Shown piece after piece: positions 18,291-28,496 of a stretch of 64,000 nt of DNA. Origin of the DNA: Candidozyma auris (lineage: Eukaryota; Ascomycota; Pichiomycetes; Serinales; Metschnikowiaceae); the NCBI RefSeq assembly GCF_003013715.1, contig NC_072813.1, forward strand, positions 1,922,001 through 1,986,000, written 5' to 3'. The translations under genes were made by a program, and so were the position numbers. A model generated the notes under the pieces. That model was not told the DNA's origin. It did not search any database and was given only the letters and a program-made list of their open reading frames with translations. Position 1 is the stretch's first letter. Every line of letters starts with the position of its first letter.

Positions 18291-19391
18291 ATGCTGCACT
18301 TCGAGCCTTTGAAGAGAATAGTCACCAAAGATGATCTCGATATATGGGAAAAGTCAAAAACCCGCGAGGATTTGTTGAATTTCGTTGTGGATCTTCAGAA
18401 CCTGGTGGAAGGTTTAGCAAATGATGCTGAGGTCCATGAGAGTGAACTGGTTCAAAAGATCATGGCCAGTCTAGACACCGTTAACTCATTGATTCAAAAA
18501 CATCCTGTGGTTATGGAGAAAGATATCTCAAGATTTGGCAAGGGTGAGTTTCGTGACTTTTATGACGATCTACAAGAACAGTCTTCCTCCATGCTTTCGA
18601 GCCTTCTTCTCGAAGAGAGCAAAAGTGCAATCGTAGAGGTTGCACGTTATTTCACAGACTCATGGGGTAACAGAACTCGTATAGATTACGGGCTGGGCCA
18701 TGAATTGAACTTTGTCTGTTTCCTTCTTTGTCTACGGAAACTTGATGTCATTTCACAAGACGATTATGCTGCTGTCGTGCTTCGAGTCTTCTGCAAGTAC
18801 ATCAGCATCATGAGACAGCTTCAGAAAACGTACTGGTTAGAGCCAGCAGGCTCCCACGGTGTATGGGGTCTTGATGACTACCATTTCTTGCCCTTCTTAT
18901 TCGGTGCTTCTCAACTAGCGAAGCATCCGCACATGAAACCAAAATCCATTCACAACAAGGAATTGGTGGATGCCTTCTGGAAACAGTACATGTATTTTGA
19001 ATGTATTCACTTCATCAACTCAATCAAGACGGTCCCAGGTAAAGATGGGAGCACTCAAGCAAGTCTTCGCTGGCACTCCCCAATGCTAGATGATATTCTG
19101 TCTGCGAAGTCCTGGGCTAAAATCAAGGAGGGAATGATAAAAATGTATAAAGCGGAAGTGTTGGGCAAATTGCCAATCGTTCAGCATTTTATGTTTGGCC
19201 ATTCGATACAATGTCCTGAGGGTATCCCAGAGCACAGAGATAATGAAAATAATGAGAGCAGCTGTGGACACATGCACAATTACCTCGACACGAGAAATAC
19301 TTGGGGTGATTGCTGTGGAATCAAAATTCCTAGTGCCATTGCTGCCTCCCAGATGAACGAAAGAAGTGCCAAGCCTGTGCCATTCGATTGA
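18291..19391 (+). CDS. RRD2: PP2A activator Rrd2 (PTPA, peptidyl-prolyl isomerase)
   Basis: 366 residues, close to the 358 of Saccharomyces Rrd2. The PTPA fold is marked by RFGKGEFRDFYDDL, DSWGNRTRIDYGLGHELNF, YWLEPAGSHGVWGLDDYHFLPFLFGA and TWGDCCGIKIPSAIAA. It resembles Rrd2 rather than Rrd1 because of the N-terminal TKDDLDIWEKSKTRE segment. It activates PP2A-type phosphatases and has prolyl isomerase activity. The C-terminus ends in KPVPFD, as expected. ATG at 18291; the stop lies 12 bp from that of convergent CLP1. Confidence 0.94.
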   Translation: MLHFEPLKRIVTKDDLDIWEKSKTREDLLNFVVDLQNLVEGLANDAEVHESELVQKIMASLDTVNSLIQKHPVVMEKDISRFGKGEFRDFYDDLQEQSSSMLSSLLLEESKSAIVEVARYFTDSWGNRTRIDYGLGHELNFVCFLLCLRKLDVISQDDYAAVVLRVFCKYISIMRQLQKTYWLEPAGSHGVWGLDDYHFLPFLFGASQLAKHPHMKPKSIHNKELVDAFWKQYMYFECIHFINSIKTVPGKDGSTQASLRWHSPMLDDILSAKSWAKIKEGMIKMYKAEVLGKLPIVQHFMFGHSIQCPEGIPEHRDNENNESSCGHMHNYLDTRNTWGDCCGIKIPSAIAASQMNERSAKPVPFD

Positions 19392-19403
19392 GCTAGCATA
19401 AGA

Positions 19404-20876
19404 TTACTCAGTGTATCCGATTCCAGTTGCAATGATTATGTTCCGTGGGATCTGGCCGGGGAACGGCAATAAAAGCGTCATACGTTGTTTAGTGTCATCG
19501 ACCCTTGACACATGTGCGTAGCCTAAAATTGTGGTGTTAAGCAAGTCTCGAGGAGAGAGCTTACCCGTCGTTGGTGGGATAGGCACATTTGTAATGGCAA
19601 CAATCGAATTCTCCAAATTGGAACTCAGTGGTTCTTCAAGCTTCGTGTAGTATTTATCTAAGGAACTCTCTTCCTTCTTCACATCGCCTGGAGCGGACAC
19701 TTCTGGATCGTAGTCATCCCCTGAAGGAAGAAAAGCCATTTGAGAATTGAAATCGGACAATTTAACAGACTTGTAGACCTGGAAGATTTTGAGATCGACA
19801 TCGGTCTTGTATGGGGAGAGTCTTGACTTATAATTCCCATGGAAGTATTCCTTGATAGTATCTTCCTGAACTTTCCTTATAAATTCGTCATTAACCTCAG
19901 CAACTCCACTTGACGGTGGGATTTTTATGACGTTGAGTGTGTTCTTCTCGATCCTATGGTGAAACTTCCTTCTCAAGTCAACTGTAAGCCTCTCGTTTCC
20001 AACCACAACGATGATATCAACCTCAAAGTCGGAAATGATGTTTTCAATCACAGTGACATCTTTAATGTTCAAAGCTGGCGTATCAATCACGATACCGCTA
20101 GTTCTGACAATAGGGTCCTCATGCAATCTCGAAAGAGCAGCCACCCCAAGTTGTGATACCTGGTACTTGAAGAGCTCTAAGTTCTCTTCTATCGAATCGT
20201 GCCCGTAATTCTTTACAAGCGGCTGCTTTGGATTGTGGAATGTCGCTCCCAGCGTGGTCGATCCACCCCATCCTCCTACGCATTCCAAGTCCAAATTATC
20301 GGATATCGGCGTCGCTGTTAAAGATCCCGGGACCGAAAATACTCCATCCTGAGGGTTCAAATTCACTAAGAGCGGCATCCTGTCCATCTTCACAGCATAC
20401 GATACTAAGGTCTTCACCAATGCAGTCTTTCCACTTTGTTTATTACCCAAGATTAGCACCTTCGGTCCCTTCTTAGTCTGATCGGCAGCAGCCTCTTGCC
20501 TCAAAAGCTCAAGGGCAAAATGGAGATTCTGGTAGTGAGGCGTGGCCAGTTCTTCTGACAAGTACTCGCTTATGGTGAACTCTTCATTGGAGATGTTGAT
20601 GTTTTCCTTATTGGGGGCCAACGAGTACTGAATCGTGCAACCTTGTGTGGGAGCATACACAGAATACTTGACTCCTGTAAGTCGAACTTCGACACCCGAA
20701 GGGAGCTCTGTGCCAAAGATCTCTGCTATTCCCTCAGTCACCTTGAGCATCATGATAGTTTTGAAAGGGACCTCGAAGCGCCACTCAGAAAGGCTGGGGA
20801 TTTTAATTTCCACAGTCTGAAGCTCTGATCCTGGCTGAGAAGGGTCAATAGACCCAGCAAAACCTGGAATTGACAT
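19404..20876 (-). CDS. CLP1: mRNA cleavage factor IA subunit Clp1
   Basis: 490 residues. An N-terminal beta domain (EWRFEVPFKTIMMLKV, GTELPSGVEV) is followed by the P-loop domain with GNKQSGKTALV (about residues 143-153), then PLLVNLNPQDGVFSVPG and a C-terminal domain ending NIIIATGIGYTE. Clp1 acts with Pcf11 in 3'-end cleavage and polyadenylation. Yeast Clp1 binds ATP but is not thought to phosphorylate RNA. ATG at 20876. Confidence 0.93.
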   Translation of the reverse strand: MSIPGFAGSIDPSQPGSELQTVEIKIPSLSEWRFEVPFKTIMMLKVTEGIAEIFGTELPSGVEVRLTGVKYSVYAPTQGCTIQYSLAPNKENINISNEEFTISEYLSEELATPHYQNLHFALELLRQEAAADQTKKGPKVLILGNKQSGKTALVKTLVSYAVKMDRMPLLVNLNPQDGVFSVPGSLTATPISDNLDLECVGGWGGSTTLGATFHNPKQPLVKNYGHDSIEENLELFKYQVSQLGVAALSRLHEDPIVRTSGIVIDTPALNIKDVTVIENIISDFEVDIIVVVGNERLTVDLRRKFHHRIEKNTLNVIKIPPSSGVAEVNDEFIRKVQEDTIKEYFHGNYKSRLSPYKTDVDLKIFQVYKSVKLSDFNSQMAFLPSGDDYDPEVSAPGDVKKEESSLDKYYTKLEEPLSSNLENSIVAITNVPIPPTTGKLSPRDLLNTTILGYAHVSRVDDTKQRMTLLLPFPGQIPRNIIIATGIGYTE

Positions 20877-20977
20877 TGGTGTGGAGGACTTGATGGAAGT
20901 AGTAGAGGTGAAGAGAGAGATGTACCTGAGGGAGCTATGCAGTACTTTAATCTATATAAGCGATTCATGGGGCCAGC

Positions 20978-21823
20978 CTATAAACCGGAGAAGTTCAATT
21001 TTTTGGGCTTAAATTTTTTCTGAGCGTCCGTGAGCTCCACGACTTTGCGCTCACCTGTTCTCGTGTTGATGTACTCGTTGTGTGTGGAATAATTGACGCC
21101 TGAAGATGCAAGGGTCTTTGGTTTTGCAACCACCGGGGACGCCTCAGAATCGACAAACGGATTGGTCAATGGTTCCAGTCTTTGCTCACTTTCTTCATCA
21201 TCCGAAGAAAACTGGTTGTTGAACAGCTTCCCATGCCATTGCTCCACCATTTCCTCACTGATGAGCTGCTTCCCCGGCGTAGATACCGTAGTCTTTTGCT
21301 GTTTCCGCCTTGAAGTCCTACGCGTAGGGCTTTCGGGAGCAGCAACCTCCTCCTCATCCTCTTCATCTTCCTCAAACGCCAAATTCTTATTGATTTTTGA
21401 AAGCTCCCTCAAGTCAAGACTGATGGGAGCATGCAATTTCTGCGGCAGCACGGATTTCCTCCCGCTGCCAGCAACCAGGTGGTTGGGAAGAAGCATCCCA
21501 AGCAGTTCCAGCAGCTGCACCAAGTCGTCCATCATGGGCCTCTTTCTCCTGTGGCGAGGAGACTTGTGTGGAGTGAATCCCGGTGTAGGAAGAAGACCCA
21601 GCAGCGACGGTGGAGCCAAAGTGTCTTTCGGAGTTTTTGCTAGTTTCTGTTTCAGGGGTGACTTTGATTTATGGGGGGTCTTTCTTGGAGTTTCCAATGC
21701 GCCGCCATACTTTTGCGGTCCCTTCCCCTTGGCTGGGGTGGTAGGAGTAGTTTCGGTGATGGAGAGCTGAGGAGCTTTTCTTTTCGCTGACCTGGGCGGC
21801 GTCGAGGGCATTGCAAACGACAT
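20978..21823 (-). CDS. SIC1: Sic1/Sol1-type Clb-CDK inhibitor
   Basis: 281 residues, mostly disordered. It starts like Sic1 (MPSTPPRS after a short MSFA lead) and carries about a dozen Ser/Thr-Pro sites in the first 100 residues and around 165-190, the phosphodegron arrangement read by SCF-Cdc4. The C-terminus keeps the inhibitory domain landmarks: NPF, then a THNEYINTRTGERK segment and a FKPKKL end, matching the Saccharomyces Sic1 tail. It blocks S-phase cyclin-CDK until destroyed at G1/S. The start is the ATG at 21823; 21811 is possible; the longer frame begins with GTG. CTG codons cluster at about residues 80-110. Confidence 0.88.
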   Translation of the reverse strand: MSFAMPSTPPRSAKRKAPQLSITETTPTTPAKGKGPQKYGGALETPRKTPHKSKSPLKQKLAKTPKDTLAPPSLLGLLPTPGFTPHKSPRHRRKRPMMDDLVQLLELLGMLLPNHLVAGSGRKSVLPQKLHAPISLDLRELSKINKNLAFEEDEEDEEEVAAPESPTRRTSRRKQQKTTVSTPGKQLISEEMVEQWHGKLFNNQFSSDDEESEQRLEPLTNPFVDSEASPVVAKPKTLASSGVNYSTHNEYINTRTGERKVVELTDAQKKFKPKKLNFSGL

Positions 21824-22345
21824 GATCAAAAACGGCACGGTTTTGATTTGGCGATCTAGAGTGATCTGGTTGAAAACACAAATGGAGAGTTTTGGTCAGT
21901 AGAAAAGGGTCTCAGCTGGCTGGCTGGGTGGAAACGCGCAAGCCAGCCAGCGTTAAATTTGAGTGTAGGATTTCTGGTCGCGTTCAGTTCACGCCTTGGG
22001 TGCAAAAAGTGCTAGTAGAAGCAAAATTATGAGGCAGGTCGATAGAAAGTACTTTTGATGAATTGTAGGTGAAGAATGATTTCGAGTGAAATTCGAAGAA
22101 TCTGGTGAACATTTAAGGATCCTTTTGTGATGTTGTATTGTTTTGCTGGTTCTTGGACATTGGGCTGCTGGCTGGGGAGTGTACAGTAACGGTTGCAAAA
22201 GTGCCGCCTCATGAAGATTGATCCAGGACGGATCATGATTTCCAGGCTACAGCTACCGGGTTCTTTTCTATTTTTAATTTTATTTTTTTTTCTTCCTCGC
22301 TTGAGCTGAGTATCATCTGCTTTTCTATGGATTTGGACGAGACTC
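21824..22345. other. Intergenic promoter region of SIC1
   Basis: About 0.5 kb upstream of SIC1. It contains GGTTGCAAAA (22191-22200), one copy of the recurrent motif, and a T-rich tract (22274-22292). A (GCTG)-like repeat near 21911-21950 precedes the SIC1 start. No gene seen. Confidence 0.5.
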
Positions 22346-22813
22346 ATGTCATCACACAACGATGTAGTATACTGGCGCTGCAACTTCATTTGTACTGTCC
22401 CATATGTTCGCTATCACATCATAGATATGACAAATTTCTCAGATGACCTATTGTACGAGGATACAAGTAAGCAGATTCTAGTTGTTGACCCTGTCGACAT
22501 CGACATCAATTCTCATATGTTCTTTGAACCTTATCGTACCCTCTGATGCCACAGAAGTTGTAGTAACCAAAGTTCTCCTCAGCTGTACGGAGGAGCTACT
22601 CAAATAGTTCCAATCAACACAGAGTTAGAAAGCTGGGTTGCTCAAACACATAAATTATCAACTTTTGCTTCTCAGATCCAAGCATTTCTAGACTCGCTTC
22701 ATCTCACCATCCATATAACTGAATGGTTGCAAAACGAGACTCCCGAATTAGGCGAGGCACATGTCCCGCATCAGGTGCAACACTTCTACACCACCAACCA
22801 AAACCGTCAATGA
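22346..22813 (+). pseudogene. ORF broken by one in-frame TGA, possible pseudogene
   Basis: An ATG-initiated frame of 66 codons ends with TGA at 22544-22546, but the same frame stays open for 88 more codons to TGA at 22811-22813. The translation on both sides is protein-like: an acidic segment SDDLLYEDTSKQILVVDPVD before the stop, and after it a helix-rich SWVAQTHKLSTFASQIQAFL. A later ATG at 22427 is an alternative start. No canonical intron removes the TGA in frame (GTAAGC at 22467 and TAGTAAC at 22561 exist but the phase is poor). No family recognised; it could be a nonsense-mutated gene, a readthrough gene, an unusual splice form or a sequencing error. Confidence 0.4.
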
Positions 22814-22971
22814 GCTCGAGCTTTGATCCAAATCTCCACAATTTGTATCTACAAATCCTCTTATCTATTACTAATCGTTGAAACTCATAAAACTGGGACC
22901 AGCCCACCGGCAGACCGGTTCGCGCAGCACCTACTTTTTCACCCTGTGCACTTCTGCTTACAAAGCTACTA

Positions 22972-24501
22972 ATGATTGCTCAGGCAAGGAACTCATCAAC
23001 TTCCCTAACTCGCCTTCTCTCAGTGAACAGACATCTCTCAATGGCACCCACTTCAATTGCTAAACATTACGACTACCTCGTCATTGGCGGCGGCTCCGGT
23101 GGCGTAGCCTCTGCTCGTCGTGCTGCTTCATATGGAGCCAAAGTGTTGCTTGTTGAGGCCAACTATAAGAAGTTGGGAGGGACTTGTGTCAATGTGGGAT
23201 GTGTCCCAAAGAAGGTTATGTGGTATGCTGCCGACATGGCCCACAAGAGAGAACAGTTGCAGGCGTACGGGTTGGCGACGCTGGACCAGAAGGTGAAATA
23301 TGGAGACTTCAACTGGCCCATGATCAAGACCAAGAGAGACGCCTATGTGAAGAGATTAAACGGCATCTACGAGAAGAACTTGGAAAGAGAGAATGTGGAG
23401 TACGTCTACGGGTACGCCCAGTTTGTCAACGAAAAGGGCAACGTCGAGGTAACTTTGTCTGAGGACCAGGAGGTGCCTTTCTTGTCGAAGCTGTTCAAGA
23501 AGCACGAGAAGTTGCTTTTTTCCGCAGACAAGATCCTTGTGGCAACTGGAGGGCAGCCAATTATCCCTAACGTGGAAGGGGCAGAGCACGGAATCAACTC
23601 TGACGGCTTCTTTGAGTTGGAGCAACAGCCAAAGTCTGTGGCTGTCGTTGGCGCTGGCTACATTGGTGTGGAGTTCGCTGGTGTGTTCCAGGCGTTGGGA
23701 ACCCAGACCAACTTGGTCATTCGTGGTGACACCGTTTTGAGAAGCTTTGATGAGGTGATACAAAATGCCATCACCAATCACTACTCGGAAAGATTGGGGG
23801 TTAACGTGATCAAGCAGTCTGGTAGTGTTACCAAAGTTGAGAGGAATGGAGACAAGAAAAGAGTGTACTTGGGTAACGGCGAGGTCCTTGAGGTCGATGA
23901 GCTCATTTGGACCGTGGGCAGAAAGTCGTTGTCCAACTTAGGTTTGGAGCACGTCAATGTCAAGACGAACGAGCGTGGCCAAATAGCCGTGGACGAATAT
24001 CAGCAATCGAGCAACCCTAACATCTTCTCTCTAGGTGACGTTATTGGTGGTGTTGAATTGACCCCAGTGGCCATCGCTGCCGGCAGAAAGTTGTCCAACA
24101 GATTGTTCTCTGGCGATGAAAAGTTTGCCAAGGACAAGTTGGACTATACGAACATTCCGTCTGTGATCTTTGCCCACCCAGAGGCTGGGTCCATTGGATT
24201 GAGCACTAAGCAGGCAATCGAGAAATACGGCGAGGAAAATATCAAGACGTACAACTCCAAGTTCAACCCTATGTCTTACGCCATGATGGACCACGACGAG
24301 GAGAAAGTGCCATGCGTATACAGAATTGTGTGTGCTGGCCCAGAGGAGAAGGTCGTCGGGTTGCACATTGTAGGCGACTCGTCAGCGGAAATGTTGCAGG
24401 GATTCGGTGTTGCCATCAAGATGGGTGCCACCAAGGCAGACTTTGACAACTGTGTGGCGATTCATCCTACATCTGCCGAGGAGTTGGTGACGATGCGTTA
24501 G
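22972..24501 (+). CDS. GLR1: Glutathione reductase, dual-start (mitochondrial/cytosolic)
   Basis: 509 residues. FAD motif GGGSGG (39-44), redox-active disulfide in [12 protein letters not shown] (Cys72 and Cys77), NADPH motif [11 protein letters not shown], second FAD motif NIFSLGDV and the C-terminal active-site helix [14 protein letters not shown] with the catalytic His. It reduces GSSG with NADPH. The first 23 residues are rich in Arg, Ser and Leu and would form a mitochondrial presequence; a second ATG at 23041 (MAPTS) would give the cytosolic form, as known for Saccharomyces GLR1. Strong codon bias suggests high expression. Confidence 0.95.
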   Translation: MIAQARNSSTSLTRLLSVNRHLSMAPTSIAKHYDYLVIGGGSGGVASARRAASYGAKVLLVEANYKKLGGTCVNVGCVPKKVMWYAADMAHKREQLQAYGLATLDQKVKYGDFNWPMIKTKRDAYVKRLNGIYEKNLERENVEYVYGYAQFVNEKGNVEVTLSEDQEVPFLSKLFKKHEKLLFSADKILVATGGQPIIPNVEGAEHGINSDGFFELEQQPKSVAVVGAGYIGVEFAGVFQALGTQTNLVIRGDTVLRSFDEVIQNAITNHYSERLGVNVIKQSGSVTKVERNGDKKRVYLGNGEVLEVDELIWTVGRKSLSNLGLEHVNVKTNERGQIAVDEYQQSSNPNIFSLGDVIGGVELTPVAIAAGRKLSNRLFSGDEKFAKDKLDYTNIPSVIFAHPEAGSIGLSTKQAIEKYGEENIKTYNSKFNPMSYAMMDHDEEKVPCVYRIVCAGPEEKVVGLHIVGDSSAEMLQGFGVAIKMGATKADFDNCVAIHPTSAEELVTMR

Positions 24502-25646
24502 ACTAGAAGCTTGAGGGAGCCATGTTGGGTCATATATTATAGAGTCTGTAGTAGAGAATCAACTTATGAAAAATAAAAGGTATGCGACTACTTTTGGCTG
24601 CAAACTGCCATTTATCTCATGTTAGTTCTCTTCATTTCTGCTCCTTCACGTGTTTAGGAGCACTTATCCTGGCATTTTCAAATGGATTTTTAAAATTCCA
24701 AATATTTCACAAATGAACATATTCACGGACATGTACAGCGAAATCTTTGTGTTCTATTGTCAGCCTATCGATCCTGACAGCGCCTATACGAGTGAGCGCG
24801 AGTTGCAGCCAGGGCCACCAAAAAAGAGAAAGGAAGAAACCACATGAATAAATGATCAGAGTAGTGGACAATTCATAGCAAGGTAATGGGAGACGATTTA
24901 CTCTTTTTCTATTTATTTATTTTTTTCTTTCTTTGCCTATTCTTGTTAATCTTTTCGTTTCTTCTCTCAGCTAGTCGTCGTTTCGTTCATCTTCTTCCAC
25001 TTCGTGCTCAATTTGCTCGTTTGCTGGAAGGCGCCTATAGCTGCCTTTGGTTCCGCGCAAGCCCTGGCAAATACCTGTTCCAGGGCGGTGGGCATTTTTG
25101 TGAGGGAAAATTGTTTTCTCTCTGCCAGACTCGCCAGACTCAGATTGTTTGCATTCTGACATACACTGATTTTTTTTTTTTCTTCTTCTTTCTCACAGAA
25201 ATCTCAACTTCAACTTATACGTACCATTTACTTTTCCACTCCAATTTTCACAATCTTCTTTCCATCGTCCCATCTGGGGTCCATCCATTGCTCACCAGTT
25301 AACATATCCCGCAACACCCACTGACTTCGTTTTTCCTCCCACGGATTGCACCCACCGTACCACCTCGGCTTTTTTTCCCTTAATTTCACAGAAGCAGAGG
25401 GTCCATATCATTTGAGGTTCTTTTATTTTTTTTTTTATTTTTTTATTTCCCCGTTGTCACCCCTAATTATTAATTTATTCTGTTTTCCATTTTTCGTTTG
25501 TCCAATTTCACGTCATTTTGACCTTGTATGTTCTGAGAGCCTTGAACGAGTTCTCAACACTTATAGACTGAGTCATAACATCTACCAGACTCTACCCATA
25601 TCACCCAGTCATTGTCACATATAACTCCCCCTCGCTCTAGACGAGA
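24502..25646. other. 1.1-kb GLR1-PSR1 intergenic region
   Basis: Contains TGGCTGCAAA (24595-24604) and long pyrimidine/T tracts (24900-24970, 25171-25195, 25420-25450), typical of a long promoter or leader for PSR1. A frame at 24626-24847 has a protein-like end (PPKKRKEETT). It could be joined in frame to a mini-exon ATG at 24566 through GTATGC (24580) and TTTAG (24657), but no clear branch point is seen, so it is not called as a gene. Confidence 0.45.
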
Positions 25647-26735
25647 ATGGGCCTGTTCACATCGTTGCTCTGCTGCACTTTGGACGCCAAAGACGACTCC
25701 GAAGACAAGGACCACAAAAGCAGTTCCAGGGGCGCCAACTCGCCTGCCAGCCCCAAATCACCCGCATCCAAGTCGTCCAACAAGCCTGCCGCCTCGTCGA
25801 GCCGGCCCGAGCTGCCTGCGGAAAACTCAAAGCCAAAGGATAAAGCGGTGCCGCTGAAGGAAGCAGCCGCCGAACAAAATAACAAAAACGGCAAGAAGGA
25901 CTTGCTAGACGACGAAAATTCCGTTAACGAGACGGATACCATCACAAACACCAACGAGGAGCTGAATCCAACCCCAACGCTAAATACGAACACCCAGCTG
26001 CCGCCAATGGGGGAGAACCCGATTCTGAATATCCGTCCTGAGGACGAAGCACAACAGGCTCAGATGGAGGCACAGATTGCCGCAGATGTCCAGGAGCAGC
26101 TCAGCAATTCGAGTGACCCGGAGTCGGAGTTCGATTTGACCAAATTGCAAGAGGGCCAGGCTTTCAACCCAGAAACAGGGTTTCTTTTGGGCCGCAAAAA
26201 CACTAAAAAGTTCGGCAACAAAAAATGTCTCATTTTGGATTTGGACGAAACATTGGTGCATTCTTCATTCAAGTATTTGAGAACGGCTGATTTTGTCATC
26301 CCCGTTGAAATTGACAACCAGGTCCACCACGTGTATGTCATCAAAAGACCTGGAGTGGACGAGTTCTTGGAGAAAGTGGGCAAGTGGTTTGAAGTGGTCG
26401 TATTCACAGCTTCTGTTTCGAAGTATGGTGATCCTTTGCTCAACAAGTTAGATATCCACCGCTCAGTGCACCACAGGTTGTTTCGAGACTCATGCTACAA
26501 CTACCAAGGAAACTTCATCAAGAACTTGTCTCAGATCGGACGTCCTCTCAGCGAGTGTATCATCATAGACAACTCCCCGGCATCGTATATTTTCCATCCA
26601 GAGCACTCGATACCAATATCCAGTTGGTTCAGTGACACCCACGACAACGAGTTGTTGGATTTGCTTCCATTTTTGGAGGACATCTCCAAGCCCAACGTGG
26701 ACGACGTGAGCAAGGTGCTCGACATTGGGTTGTGA
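25647..26735 (+). CDS. PSR1: Psr1/Psr2-like plasma-membrane phosphatase
   Basis: 362 residues. The N-terminus [10 protein letters not shown] offers Gly2 for myristoylation and Cys9/Cys10 for palmitoylation, the plasma-membrane targeting used by Psr1/Psr2. A long charged, Pro/Ser/Asn-rich linker follows (about 12-175). The C-terminal 180 residues form an FCP1/SCP-type HAD phosphatase: [14 protein letters not shown] with catalytic Asp198 and Asp200, [20 protein letters not shown] and [20 protein letters not shown]. Psr1 acts with Whi2 in the general and sodium stress responses. ATG at 25647. Confidence 0.93.
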   Translation: MGLFTSLLCCTLDAKDDSEDKDHKSSSRGANSPASPKSPASKSSNKPAASSSRPELPAENSKPKDKAVPLKEAAAEQNNKNGKKDLLDDENSVNETDTITNTNEELNPTPTLNTNTQLPPMGENPILNIRPEDEAQQAQMEAQIAADVQEQLSNSSDPESEFDLTKLQEGQAFNPETGFLLGRKNTKKFGNKKCLILDLDETLVHSSFKYLRTADFVIPVEIDNQVHHVYVIKRPGVDEFLEKVGKWFEVVVFTASVSKYGDPLLNKLDIHRSVHHRLFRDSCYNYQGNFIKNLSQIGRPLSECIIIDNSPASYIFHPEHSIPISSWFSDTHDNELLDLLPFLEDISKPNVDDVSKVLDIGL

Positions 26736-27113
26736 AGAAACAAAGAAAAAGTACCCGTTGCTTAGTTTGGTAAGCAGGACTTACCGTGTCAGACGCCACG
26801 CTCATTAGCGGGAGCTTTTCGCAGCCATGGAACACCCCATTATATTCCTCCCGTCCGCCCGCTGCGACCCATGTATAACTAAACGGCTTAATAGAATCCT
26901 GCTCAATCCTCCTTACTTATTTTTTTTTTTTATTTTATTTCGGTTTTAAAGTCCAAATACATATTTAATTCTACGTGGTAGGTGTTGCACACTATAGTAT
27001 TGGTACTAGTGGTAGTAGTAGTACATAGTGTAGATAGCGCGCAGGCTCATCTCATCAGTTGCAATCATCTTCCAGATAACTTTCAAAATTTTAGAATACC
27101 ATAGAGAAACAGC
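26736..27113. other. 378-bp PSR1-SOF1 intergenic region
   Basis: Holds ATGGCTGCGAAAA on the minus strand (26816-26828) and a T-rich tract near 26920-26940. No gene seen. Confidence 0.5.
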
Positions 27114-28496
27114 ATGAAAGTCAAAACGCTCAGCAGGCTGTCGGATGCCTATGTACCTGCAAGAAACACCCAAGAGCTGGCCATGCCCAGAAACTTGAAC
27201 CCAGCCCTTCATCCGTTTGAAAGGGCTAGAGAATACACTAGAGCTGTTACTGCTACAAAGCTCGAGAGAATGTTTGCACAGCCATTTGTGGGCCAGCTAG
27301 GTGACGGCCACAGAGACGGAGTGTACTGCCTTGCAAGAAACTACAAAACAACGAACCAAGTTGCCAGTGGCTCTGGCGACGGTGTGGTGAAGTATTGGAA
27401 CATGACACTGAGACAAGAAGCCGTAAGTTTCAGAGCGCACTACGGAATGGTCACGGGGTTGAGCGTAACACCTAGGAGAGGGTTACTTTCGTGTGGTGAC
27501 GATAAGTTCATCAAATTATGGTCCCTTGAGAGCAGTGACTTCCCTGAGGAAACAGACGACTTGGACGTCTTCAAAGGCAGCAAAGGCGACAACGCTTTGC
27601 TCAAGACTTTTAACGGTGAACATGCGTTCAAGGGCTTGGACCATCATGCCTCAGAAGACATGTTTGTCACTGGAGGTGCCAACATCAACCTTTGGGACAT
27701 CAATAGAAACAACTATACACTGAACCTCACGTGGGGCGCTGACAATGTCAACAGTGTCAAATTTAACCGTACAGAAACAAGCGTGTTGGCCTCTGCAGGG
27801 TCAGACAACTCGATTGTGCTCTACGACATTCGTACCAATACCGCAGTGCAGAAAGTTGTCACAGATATGAGAGCTAACGCCCTCTCGTGGAACCCAATGG
27901 AGGCGTTCCATTTTGCATCGGCCCACGACGACCACAATTGTTACCTCTGGGACATGAGGCGTATGGACTCGTCTCTCAACATTTACAAAGACCACGTGAG
28001 TGCCGTGATGGACCTTGACTTCTCCCCTACTGGACAGGAGCTTGTTACGGGGTCGTACGACAAGACACTTCGTATTTACAGAGCTAGAGACGGTCACTCT
28101 AGAGAAATTTACCATACTAAACGTATGCAGCGTGTGTTCAGCGTTTGTTTCACCACGGACCTGCGGTACATCTTGAGTGGTTCCGATGATACAAACATCA
28201 GATTGTGGAGAGCCAACGCGCTGGAGCGTGCTGGCGTCAAGTCCTCAAGAGAGAGATCGAAGCTCAACTACGACGAGAAGTTGAAGGAACGTTACAAGTA
28301 CATGCCTGAGGTGCGCCGGATTGCTCGCCACCGTCACTTGCCAAAGGTGGTGAAGAAGGCGCAGGAGATCAAGCGTATTGAGATTGAGTCATTAAAGAGA
28401 AGAGAGGAGAATGACCGCCGCCACTCGAAGGAGGGCTCGAAGCCCCGTGTGGCAGAGAGAAGAAAACATATCAGAGGCACTGCCATCAAGGAGTAA
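27114..28496 (+). CDS. SOF1: SSU processome WD-repeat protein Sof1
   Basis: 460 residues. WD40 propeller with Sof1 hallmarks: N-terminal KTLSRLSDAYVPARNTQEL and RNLNPALHPFERAREYTRA, AKPFVGQL-like AQPFVGQLGDGHRDGVYC, and the highly conserved C-terminal Sof1 domain RANALERAGVKSSRE, then YMPEVRRIARHRHLPK and a Lys/Arg-rich tail. It is a U3 snoRNP/90S pre-ribosome component needed for 18S rRNA maturation in the nucleolus. ATG at 27114. Confidence 0.96.
   Translation: MKVKTLSRLSDAYVPARNTQELAMPRNLNPALHPFERAREYTRAVTATKLERMFAQPFVGQLGDGHRDGVYCLARNYKTTNQVASGSGDGVVKYWNMTLRQEAVSFRAHYGMVTGLSVTPRRGLLSCGDDKFIKLWSLESSDFPEETDDLDVFKGSKGDNALLKTFNGEHAFKGLDHHASEDMFVTGGANINLWDINRNNYTLNLTWGADNVNSVKFNRTETSVLASAGSDNSIVLYDIRTNTAVQKVVTDMRANALSWNPMEAFHFASAHDDHNCYLWDMRRMDSSLNIYKDHVSAVMDLDFSPTGQELVTGSYDKTLRIYRARDGHSREIYHTKRMQRVFSVCFTTDLRYILSGSDDTNIRLWRANALERAGVKSSRERSKLNYDEKLKERYKYMPEVRRIARHRHLPKVVKKAQEIKRIEIESLKRREENDRRHSKEGSKPRVAERRKHIRGTAIKE

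Noticed and set aside
21093..21770. 225-codon plus-strand frame
   Set aside because: Antisense to the SIC1-type gene, whose Ser/Pro/Lys-rich codons leave the opposite strand open; begins without a supported ATG context.
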